A DNA stretch of 64,000 nucleotides from Pseudomonas mediterranea CFBP 5447 (GTDB taxonomy: Bacteria; Pseudomonadota; Gammaproteobacteria; Pseudomonadales; Pseudomonadaceae). The position numbers and the translations under genes are program-made. The notes beneath the pieces are model-generated. The model was not told the origin of the DNA. It made no database searches and saw only the letters and a program-made list of their open reading frames with translations. Of the stretch, positions 57,746-64,000 are shown one piece after another (position 1 is the stretch's first letter; each line of letters opens with the position of its first letter). The stretch is from the NCBI RefSeq assembly GCF_000774145.1, contig NZ_KN322981.1:186001-250000 (forward strand), given 5' to 3'.

Positions 57746-58246
57746 GTGAAAATCAACTGGGCCGAAAACCTGCGCCAGAACGTCCACCAGTTGGCCGAGT
57801 CCCTGGGCAACCTGTTCGTCGAGACGTTCCACTACCTGGCGCTGTTCGCCATCGGGGCGGTGACCGCATGGGCGGCGGTCATGGAGTTTTTGCAGATGAT
57901 CGAGGCAGGGCATATCAAGATCGACGATATCCTGCTGCTGTTCATCTATCTGGAATTGGGTGCGATGGTCGGGATCTACTTCAAGACCAACCACATGCCG
58001 GTACGGTTTCTGATCTACGTGGCCATCACCGCGTTGACCCGCCTGCTGATCTCTAACGTTTCCCACCACAGCCCGCCAGACCTGGGGATCATCTACCTGT
58101 GCGGCGGGATCCTGCTGCTGGCGTTCTCGATCCTGGTGGTGCGCTACGCGTCGTCGCAGTTCCCTTCGGTGAAGATCGAGCACCCGCACCGTAAGGTCGG
58201 CGCGGGTTCAAGCGAGCATGCGGAAGTCGAGAAAGGGGAAATCTAG
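57746..58246 (+). CDS. psiE: PsiE-family inner-membrane protein
   Basis: The 166-residue protein has four hydrophobic segments (about residues 24-45, 62-80, 88-104 and 115-135) and fits the phosphate-starvation-inducible PsiE family (LLLFIYLELGAMVGIYFKTN at 64-83; HMPVRFLIYVAITALTRLLI). Its role is unknown. The last four bases overlap the end of the convergent DUF3509 gene. Confidence 0.88.
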   Translation: MKINWAENLRQNVHQLAESLGNLFVETFHYLALFAIGAVTAWAAVMEFLQMIEAGHIKIDDILLLFIYLELGAMVGIYFKTNHMPVRFLIYVAITALTRLLISNVSHHSPPDLGIIYLCGGILLLAFSILVVRYASSQFPSVKIEHPHRKVGAGSSEHAEVEKGEI

Positions 58247-58554
58247 AGACTGACGGAGGCCGTTCCCTGGGAGCGCGGTGGTGGCAGCTTCACGTTGTCG
58301 CCGCCGGTCATGGCTTCCAGGATCGCCACGGCGCTGTGGCCCTGCTCGATGGCGATGCCGAACTGAATGCTTTGCACCAGGCGCTTGAGCCGTTCCGGGT
58401 CGTTGCGCTGTTGGGCACTGATCATGCGCTTGGCGACGATCCGCCCGGCCCTGGACAGGGTCAGCATGATGCTGCCGTCGAGGCCCTGGATGCTCAGGTT
58501 GATTTGATACTGCGGCGCAAAAGCGTCGGTAATGATCTGAAAAGGGTTGTCCAT
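58243..58554 (-). CDS. DUF3509 protein
   Basis: The 103-residue protein fits DUF3509, a family found mostly in Pseudomonas: MDNPFQIITDAFAPQYQINL at the start and GSIMLTLSRAGRIVAKRMIS in the middle. It has no signal peptide or membrane segment. Function is unknown. It is convergent to psiE with a four-base overlap. Confidence 0.82.
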   Translation of the reverse strand: MDNPFQIITDAFAPQYQINLSIQGLDGSIMLTLSRAGRIVAKRMISAQQRNDPERLKRLVQSIQFGIAIEQGHSAVAILEAMTGGDNVKLPPPRSQGTASVSL

Positions 58555-59039
58555 GATGCGTCACCGCCTGATTGAACGTGCAGTTGTTGACCGGCCGTGA
58601 TCGGGATTAGTTCGCAATACCGGACCACCGGCCATTCCATGATCGTGTTCCATCGCTGGGTACAAGCAACCATCAGCTGATGGCCGCCTGCGACCGCTGC
58701 GACAAGACGATAGCAAGGGGCATGCCGGAAAAACTGCCGGTCAGTGTTCTCGGCTGGATAGCCCGCGACGCTCTGGAACGGGGCTCCAGTGGCTGCCCGT
58801 TTCGGGGCGGGATGTTCGTTGACGGTGCGGGGCGGTGCGCAAATTGCGAAAGATGACGGGGCGAGGAAACTCCCGACATTAACAGCGCTTTTGCCCGTTG
58901 TCCGGCTTTATTTGCAAATCAATATTTATCTTTTTCAGGGGCTTGAATTGTTCCTCGGGCAGCCCGACTCTGTACTCAAGGGGCCGTTACGCCAACGTCG
59001 ACAGGCCCCTGGCGAGCTAGCCGAAATAAGGGATGAACT
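58555..59039. other. Long region upstream of the hibernation factor gene
   Basis: The 485-base region between divergent genes contains no convincing ORF. An AT-rich stretch near 58908-58934 may be the promoter of the downstream gene. It is followed by GC-rich inverted pieces (CGGGCAGCCCG at about 58956-58966; GGGGCC at 58980-58985 with GGCCCC at 59004-59009) that would fold in the mRNA leader. Confidence 0.5.
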
Positions 59040-59447
59040 ATGCAAATCCAAGTCAACAGCGATAACCATATTCAAAGCAGCATCCGACTGGAGGAGTGGG
59101 TACGTACTACCATCGAAAGCACGCTCGAACGTTATGAGGAGGACCTGACACGGGTCGAGGTTCATCTGGGGGATGAGAACGGCGCGAAGCCTGGTCCCCA
59201 CGATCTGCGTTGCCAGATCGAAGCCCGGCCGAAGGGCCATCAGCCGATTTCCGTGACGCACAAGGCCGGTTCGCTGGAGGCAGCGATCGAGGGCGCGTCG
59301 ACGAAGTTGGAAAATGCGCTGGAACACCTGTTCGGCAAGCTGCGTGGTAAACGCGCTGCTGCGGTCCAGACCGAATCCGTGGCGCTGGCCGATGCGATGC
59401 TGGAAGAAGAATTCCTGGAGAACGAGCGGGCCGCGCGTCACGGCTGA
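59040..59447 (+). CDS. HPF/RaiA-family ribosome-associated protein
   Basis: The 135-residue protein matches the S30AE/HPF-RaiA family in layout: MQIQVNSDNHIQSSIRLEEW at the start, then ESTLERYEEDLTRVEVHLGD, and the C-terminal AAIEGASTKLENALEHLFGK. Such proteins bind the 30S subunit and silence ribosomes in starvation. It is not the rpoN-linked HPF, which sits beyond the left edge in Pseudomonas, so this is a paralogue. An acidic C-terminal tail follows the domain. Confidence 0.8.
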   Translation: MQIQVNSDNHIQSSIRLEEWVRTTIESTLERYEEDLTRVEVHLGDENGAKPGPHDLRCQIEARPKGHQPISVTHKAGSLEAAIEGASTKLENALEHLFGKLRGKRAAAVQTESVALADAMLEEEFLENERAARHG

Positions 59448-59474
59448 AGCCTCGTTTATCTTTAATCCCAACTG

Positions 59475-59505
59475 AAAACGGGCCTGCAATTGCAGGCCCG
59501 TTTTT
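59475..59505. terminator. Bidirectional terminator between hibernation factor and AraC genes
   Basis: AAAACGGGCCTGCAATTGCAGGCCCGTTTTT is a 15 bp perfect stem with hardly any loop, with A and T runs on both sides. It sits between two convergent genes and can serve both. The sequence is described by its arms ACGGGCCTGCA and TGCAGGCCCGT. Confidence 0.93.
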
Positions 59506-59519
59506 CGTTGGCAAGCCCA

Positions 59520-60395
59520 TCAGCGCAAGAAGGCCTGCCGATACTCCCCTGGCGTCGCCCCCAATGCCTGGCGAAAGCGATGGGTGAAGTGGCTGGCGCT
59601 GGCGAACCCGCAAGCCAGTGCCACGTCGCCCAGCGGTTGCGAGGTATTGCGCAGCAGGTGCCGCGCCTGTGCCAGGCGTCTTGCCAACAAATACTGGTGG
59701 GGTGGCAGCCCGAAGCTTTCGCGGAACATCCGGGCAAAGTGGTATTCGGACAGCGCACACAGTGCCGCCAGTTGCCCGAGGCTGATGGCCTCGGCCAGAT
59801 GACTGTCGATGTAGTCCACCAGCAACCGGCGCTGATGCGCGGCCAGCCCGCCCTTGAGGCGCAGTCCCTGGCGTTGGCCGACCTGGCTGAGCAGCAGATG
59901 ATTGAGCAGCTCAAAGGCCAGGCTGGTAGTCAGCAGGCGTTCGCCAGGTTCATCCCAGTTCAAAGCGATCAACTGGCGAAAGCGTTGCGCCTGTTGCTCG
60001 TCGTCGAGGAAGGTCGCCTCGCGCAGCTGCACTTGCCGGGGTTCCCGATCCAGCAGCGTGACGCAACCGAGGGCGAACTGTTCGGCACTGAAGTACAGAT
60101 GGGCGAGGCGAATGTCGCCGTTGATGACCCAGGCCGATTCATGGTCCGCCGGCAGGACGCAGAGTTTGTCAGGCGCCCCGAGCGTGTCGGGTCGTTCGCG
60201 ACGGAAGGTGCCGGTGCCGCCGGCGATGTAGCAGGACAATGTGTGGTGGGTCGGCGCCTCGTAATCCCGGGCGTCGTGATGATTGGTCCACAAGGCGGCC
60301 GCCATGCCGTCACCGAGCTCGGCACTGTGCTCCAGGCGGGCATTGGGCGAGCTGTTGAGGGCTTGGAAGACTTGCAGGGTTTGCAGTGTGGGCAT
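59520..60395 (-). CDS. AraC-family transcriptional regulator
   Basis: The 291-residue protein has an N-terminal cupin-like effector domain (about residues 20-160) and a C-terminal double helix-turn-helix (LGQLAALCALSEYHFARMFR at about 205-224; ACGFASASHFTHRFRQALGA). It is divergent from the DMT exporter gene, which it probably controls. The inducer is unknown. Confidence 0.9.
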   Translation of the reverse strand: MPTLQTLQVFQALNSSPNARLEHSAELGDGMAAALWTNHHDARDYEAPTHHTLSCYIAGGTGTFRRERPDTLGAPDKLCVLPADHESAWVINGDIRLAHLYFSAEQFALGCVTLLDREPRQVQLREATFLDDEQQAQRFRQLIALNWDEPGERLLTTSLAFELLNHLLLSQVGQRQGLRLKGGLAAHQRRLLVDYIDSHLAEAISLGQLAALCALSEYHFARMFRESFGLPPHQYLLARRLAQARHLLRNTSQPLGDVALACGFASASHFTHRFRQALGATPGEYRQAFLR

Positions 60396-60534
60396 GATCG
60401 GTTATCTCCAACGCCTTGCATCCTACTCCGTTGGAAGACCCGTGCCAGCCTGCACGCCAACAAAACCGCAAGTTTACGCAAGCGCCCGGTGGGCGACGGC
60501 GTGACACTGAACGCCATTGTCAGGAGCCGTCACC

Positions 60535-61452
60535 ATGAACCTCTCGCTTTACCTGCTTACCGTACTCATCTGGGGCACCACCTGGATTGCGCTGAAGTTG
60601 CAACTGGGCGTCGTCGCCATCCCGGTATCGATTGTCTATCGCTTCGGTCTCGCGGCCCTGATCCTGTTCGCAATGCTTCTGCTCAGCCGGCGCCTGCAGG
60701 TGATGAACCGCCGTGGTCATTTGATCTGCCTGGCCCAGGGGCTGTGCCTGTTCTGCATCAATTTCATGTGTTTCCTCACGGCCAGCCAGTGGATTCCCAG
60801 TGGCCTGGTGGCGGTGGTGTTTTCCACGGCGACGCTGTGGAATGCCCTCAACGCCCGGGTGTTCTTCGGCCAGCGGATCGCCCGTAACGTACTGTTGGGC
60901 GGTGCGTTGGGGTTGCTGGGGCTGGGGCTGTTGTTCTGGCCGGAATTGGCTGGTCATCACGCGAGTCCGCAGACGCTGCTCGGGTTGGCGTTGGCATTGC
61001 TGGGCACCTTGTGTTTTTCGGCGGGCAACATGCTCTCGAGCCTGCAACAAAAAGCCGGGCTCAAGCCGTTGACCACCAATGCCTGGGGTATGGCCTACGG
61101 GGCGACGATGTTGGCGGGATGGTGCTTGTTCAACGGGATTGCTTTCGACATGGAATGGAACCTGCGCTACATCGGTTCGTTGCTGTATCTGGTGATTCCG
61201 GGTTCGGTGATCGGCTTCACCGCTTACCTGACGCTGGTAGGGCGCATGGGGCCGGAAAGGGCGGCGTATTGCACGGTGCTGTTCCCGGTGGTGGCGTTGA
61301 ATGTCTCGGCGTTTGTCGAAGGTTACCAATGGACGGCACCGGCGCTGGCCGGGCTGGTATTGGTGATGTTGGGGAACGTGCTGGTATTTCGCAAGCCTCG
61401 TCCAGCGGCGCCAAGTGTCGCGCTTTGTGGGAGCAAGGCTTGCCCGCGATGA
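60535..61452 (+). CDS. EamA/DMT-family transporter with a REP-derived C-terminus
   Basis: The 305-residue inner-membrane protein has ten hydrophobic segments and two EamA repeats (MNLSLYLLTVLIWGTTWIAL at the start). The last residues, LCGSKACPR, are encoded by the first arm of a REP repeat (TGTGGGAGCAAGGCTTGCCC), and the stop TGA lies in the same arm. The native C-terminus seems to have been replaced when the repeat landed there. I chose the ATG at 60535. Substrates of the family are small metabolites or amino acids. Confidence 0.88.
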   Translation: MNLSLYLLTVLIWGTTWIALKLQLGVVAIPVSIVYRFGLAALILFAMLLLSRRLQVMNRRGHLICLAQGLCLFCINFMCFLTASQWIPSGLVAVVFSTATLWNALNARVFFGQRIARNVLLGGALGLLGLGLLFWPELAGHHASPQTLLGLALALLGTLCFSAGNMLSSLQQKAGLKPLTTNAWGMAYGATMLAGWCLFNGIAFDMEWNLRYIGSLLYLVIPGSVIGFTAYLTLVGRMGPERAAYCTVLFPVVALNVSAFVEGYQWTAPALAGLVLVMLGNVLVFRKPRPAAPSVALCGSKACPR

Positions 61453-61512
61453 AAGCGACGCGCTTTGTCAGAAACCGAGGCGTTCGTTTCGCGGGCAAGC
61501 CGTGCTCTCACA
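61426..61512. repeat. Paired REP repeat overlapping the transporter 3' end
   Basis: The left arm TGTGGGAGCAAGGCTTGCCC overlaps the last codons of the transporter; the right arm GCGGGCAAGCCGTGCTCTCA is slightly diverged. Between them are about 45 bases. CAAGGCTTGCCCGCG subtype. Confidence 0.82.
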
Positions 61513-61542
61513 AAGCAGGGCGATGGGGTGTGGCGCCGGCTT

Positions 61543-62514
61543 CTACTTCCAGACCTGCGGATTGACCAGGTTCTGCGGTCGTTCACCCAGCAGCGCACTG
61601 CGCAAGTTATCCACCGCGAGATTGGCCATGGCTTCACGGGTTTCGTGGGTCGCGGAGCCAATGTGTGGCAGGGTGACGGCGTTCTTCAGCTGGAACAGCG
61701 GCGATTCGGCCAACGGTTCCTTCTCGTAGACGTCCAGGCCTGCGCCGCGGATGCGGTTGTTCTGCAAGGCCTCGATCAGCGCCGGCTCATCCACTACCGG
61801 GCCGCGGGAAATGTTGATCAGGATGGCGCTCGGCTTCATCAGCGACAATTCCCGCTGGCCAATCAAATGGCGGGTTTTTTCACTCAGGGGCACGACGAGG
61901 CAGACGAAGTCCGCTTCGGCCAGCAACTGGTCCAACTCGCGAAACTGCGCACCCAGCTGGTTTTCCAGTTCGGTCTTGCGGCTGTTGCCGCTGTACAGGA
62001 TCGGCATGTTGAACCCCAACCGGCCACGCCGGGCGATGGCTGCGCCGATGTTGCCCATGCCGACGATGCCCAGGGTCTTGCCGTGGACGTCGCTGCCGAA
62101 CAGTTGCGGTCCCACCGTCGCCTGCCATTGTCCGGCCTTGGTCCAGGCGTCCAGTTCGGCGACGCGACGAGCGCTGCTCATCAGCAGGGCGAAGGCCAGG
62201 TCGGCGGTGCTTTCGGTCAGCACGTCGGGGGTGTTGGTGAGCATGATCCCGCGTTCATTGAAGTAGGCCAGGTCGTAGTTGTCGTAACCCACCGACACAC
62301 TGGCGACCACCTGCAGGTTCGCGGCGTCTTGCAGTTGCTCGCGACCGAGTTTGCGACCGACACCGATCAGGCCGTGGGCATGGGGCAGGGCTTCGTTGAA
62401 CTGCGCATTGATGTCGCCCTTCGATGGGCTCGGCACGATCACGTCGAAGTCCTGTTGCAGGCGCTCGACCATCTGGGGCGTGATACGGCTGAAGGCAAGT
62501 ACGGTTTTTTTCAT
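61543..62514 (-). CDS. D-2-hydroxyacid dehydrogenase (GhrB-like)
   Basis: The 323-residue NAD(P)-dependent dehydrogenase fits the glyoxylate/hydroxypyruvate/2-ketogluconate reductase group. The nucleotide motif is GIVGMGNIGAAIARRGRLGF near residue 149. The catalytic Arg is in NISRGPVVDE, the Glu in AGLDVYEKEP, and the His in LPHIGSAT. It is a lone gene; without kgu or glyoxylate neighbours the substrate is open. MKKTVLAFSRITPQMVERL is the N-terminus. Confidence 0.9.
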   Translation of the reverse strand: MKKTVLAFSRITPQMVERLQQDFDVIVPSPSKGDINAQFNEALPHAHGLIGVGRKLGREQLQDAANLQVVASVSVGYDNYDLAYFNERGIMLTNTPDVLTESTADLAFALLMSSARRVAELDAWTKAGQWQATVGPQLFGSDVHGKTLGIVGMGNIGAAIARRGRLGFNMPILYSGNSRKTELENQLGAQFRELDQLLAEADFVCLVVPLSEKTRHLIGQRELSLMKPSAILINISRGPVVDEPALIEALQNNRIRGAGLDVYEKEPLAESPLFQLKNAVTLPHIGSATHETREAMANLAVDNLRSALLGERPQNLVNPQVWK

Positions 62515-62609
62515 CGTGCAAGGCTCGTCTTGGAGGCAATACCAAGCACGCTAACATTCTCGGCGAGGGTTAGGCGAGGGGGGAGTGCAGGTTAAGACCT
62601 GGGATGACC

Positions 62610-62700
62610 TGTGGGAGCGAGCCTGCTCGCGATGGCGGCGGCACCAGCCAGCATTGATGTTGACTGGCATGGCGCTATCGCGAGCAGGCTCGCTCCCACA
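62610..62700. repeat. Paired REP repeat, GAGCCTGCTCGCGA subtype
   Basis: TGTGGGAGCGAGCCTGCTCG and its inverse, with 40-odd bases between, upstream of the 2-hydroxyacid dehydrogenase start and behind the end of the YkgJ-type gene. Confidence 0.85.
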
Positions 62701-62719
62701 AGGGGCCTTTATGTCGTCT

Positions 62720-63469
62720 CTAGGCCGCCCGCAGCGAAATAAACGCGTAATCAGGAGTTATCTCAGTGACGACCTGAGCTCCGCAGGCCATGACTTCGCG
62801 GGCGACGTCATCCCCGGACAGATGGAACTGCCATTCACCGGTTTCCGACTCAGTTGGCCGCAAGCGCGCCTGATCGATGGCGGCCGCGAACGCTGCCATG
62901 TCCGGCAGGTAGGCGGTAAACCCGTCGCCTTTCAGCGCGGTGGTGCGGATTCCCAGGGCTGCACAGATGCGATCCTTGATCGCGATTTCTTCACGATCGG
63001 CCTGGCGAGAACGTTCGATCAGCCCGGCCAGTTCTTCATCGACCAATTTCCCGCCGACGATCAGTTGCGGTCCGGTTTCCCAGGATTCCGGCGGGCAGTC
63101 CTTGGCGGCAGGGGTGAGCGGGATGTGTGGGTTGATTTCCATCGGATAGATGCGGCACACCAACGGGCGACGTTCGTAGATGCGGCAGAGGTTTTCTTCG
63201 TCGAGATTATGGCAACGGCCGGCGTTATAAGCGGCGAAGGTGATCGCCACGAAGGCATCGCTGCCGCCGCTCCGAACCCTGACGGAACGGCGTTCGGCAT
63301 GCTCGCGTTGCGCCACCGGCAGGCCGAGGCCATTGGGCAGGAAGGCTTCCACCAGGACAATGACCTGGCCGCCATCGCTTGCCCACATCCGAGCTTCGTC
63401 GAGGGTCAGGGGAACGTGGTGATCGGAGCAGCATTTGCCGCAGCCTACGCAGGAAAACCTTGTATTCAT
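62720..63469 (-). CDS. YkgJ-family cysteine cluster protein
   Basis: The 249-residue protein has the N-terminal cysteine motif CVGCGKCC (residues 7-14) and later CHNLDEENLCRIYERRPLVC, the pattern of the YkgJ/Fe-S (zinc or iron) binding family. The C-terminal 100 residues have no recognised motif. Metal type and role are not known. I chose the ATG at 63469, giving MNTRFSCVGCG. Confidence 0.85.
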   Translation of the reverse strand: MNTRFSCVGCGKCCSDHHVPLTLDEARMWASDGGQVIVLVEAFLPNGLGLPVAQREHAERRSVRVRSGGSDAFVAITFAAYNAGRCHNLDEENLCRIYERRPLVCRIYPMEINPHIPLTPAAKDCPPESWETGPQLIVGGKLVDEELAGLIERSRQADREEIAIKDRICAALGIRTTALKGDGFTAYLPDMAAFAAAIDQARLRPTESETGEWQFHLSGDDVAREVMACGAQVVTEITPDYAFISLRAA

Positions 63470-63546
63470 TGAGCGACCGGTCGAGAACTGGGAGGCGGCG
63501 ACAGAAAAACGCCGTAATGCGCCTCGCAAAGCAAGTTATGCGCCAC

Positions 63547-63873
63547 TCACTGCTCGGTCGCGGTGGGGCGGATCGAGTCCCATTCGGTCACATGGGCAGT
63601 CTTGGTTTTCTTGCGGTAGAGGCACAGCTCGGTGCCGGTCGCCCCTTTCATGTGTTTCTGCGGGTATTGGCCTTGCAGCAACAGCGCGGTGTAGCCGACC
63701 CGGTCGTCGAATTGCGCGGCGGTGCCCACCGGTTCGGCGTTCTTCAAGCCACTGGCCTTGATGCAACTGGCCAAAACGGCTTTGTCGTAGGCGGCCCAGG
63801 CCTCCGGGCTGGAAGCATGGGCCTGGGAGGCCAGGGCAGCAAAGCCAAGGAAAATCAATGCGCGGGTTTTCAT
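63547..63873 (-). CDS. Small secreted protein, unknown
   Basis: The 108-residue protein has a signal peptide (MKTRALIFLGFAALASQAHA, cut before SSPEAW). The mature part of about 88 residues holds two cysteines (SCIKASG and ELCLYRK) that could form a disulfide. It was not assigned to a family. It is on the same strand as the YkgJ-type gene, 77 bases upstream of its start. Confidence 0.75.
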   Translation of the reverse strand: MKTRALIFLGFAALASQAHASSPEAWAAYDKAVLASCIKASGLKNAEPVGTAAQFDDRVGYTALLLQGQYPQKHMKGATGTELCLYRKKTKTAHVTEWDSIRPTATEQ

Positions 63874-64000
63874 CGGGATGCCTCGTTCCGGAAAGTCAGG
63901 GCAAGAGTATGCCTGAGGTTGCCGGACCCTGATCGCTCCCGCGCCGGAGCGCAGGAGCGAGCCATCGGTATAACTCAGTGACCTTGCTCGGCCACCGCTT

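Noticed and set aside
58789..59148. 119-codon plus-strand frame ahead of the HPF/RaiA gene
   Set aside because: It overlaps the start of the HPF/RaiA gene in another frame and has no conserved features.
63970..64000. Possible end of a minus-strand gene at the right edge (reading AVAEQGH and a TGA at 63975-63977)
   Set aside because: Only eight codons are visible, too little to support a feature.

Overview
The window is chromosomal DNA from a Pseudomonas of the fluorescens complex. Three things point there: high GC coding DNA with strong G/C at third codon positions, many short palindromic repeats carrying the GTGGGAGC / GCTCCCAC head that is common in P. fluorescens-type genomes, and a gene order that from memory matches three separate P. 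aeruginosa blocks (the PA4442-PA4461 region, the PA0834-PA0849 region and the PA3418-PA3440 region). No tRNA, rRNA, CRISPR array, prophage or transposase gene was recognised.

Region 1 (1-16.3 kb) is envelope biogenesis and histidine synthesis. The minus-strand kdsD-kdsC-lptC-lptA-(lptB) set makes Kdo and transports LPS. Divergent from it is a plus-strand operon mlaF-mlaE-mlaD-mlaC-mlaB for outer-membrane phospholipid homeostasis, followed by a BolA-like gene, murA, hisG, hisD and hisC. A TonB-dependent receptor with a DUF4198 partner and the envelope-stress protease algW follow, then a Nif3-family gene.

Region 2 (16.4-30.6 kb) holds sulfate activation (cysD and fused cysNC), interrupted by a small four-helix-bundle gene flanked by inverted repeats; then an acyltransferase, pta, slyD, a glutathione peroxidase, an Old Yellow Enzyme, a mannosyltransferase, cysZ, trxB and a gabT-like aminotransferase.

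Region 3 (30.7-36.2 kb) is a pterin and light-response neighbourhood. folM-folE-folX, a DUF1244 gene and a HopJ-family gene run leftward. A MerR/LitR-type regulator without a B12-binding motif faces away from them. A PilZ-like gene and a short LOV blue-light photoreceptor follow, then a flavodoxin.

Region 4 (36.3-47.8 kb) has a class II aldolase and alpha/beta hydrolase pair, an SDR, a leaderless amidase, about 800 bp of intergenic DNA with two terminator hairpins and a small interrupted ORF, a DUF1302/DUF1329 pair, a MalT-like LuxR regulator and an unrecognised 233-residue protein.

Region 5 (47.8-64 kb) holds the homogentisate operon hmgA-fahA-maiA with its IclR regulator, a SirB1 protein, a leucine-dehydrogenase-like protein that lacks the catalytic lysine, a BenE transporter divergent from a MocR regulator with a long perfect operator-like inverted repeat, an SOS-controlled yebG, psiE, a DUF3509 gene, a ribosome hibernation factor, an AraC regulator with a DMT exporter, a 2-hydroxyacid dehydrogenase, a YkgJ-type cysteine cluster protein and a small secreted protein.

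The best leads are the four-helix-bundle cassette between cysD and cysN (with a gene-free relative beside folX), the LOV/LitR/PilZ module, the lysine-less dehydrogenase, the MocR inverted-repeat pair, and the small-RNA-like and broken-ORF signals at 40.2-40.5 kb.
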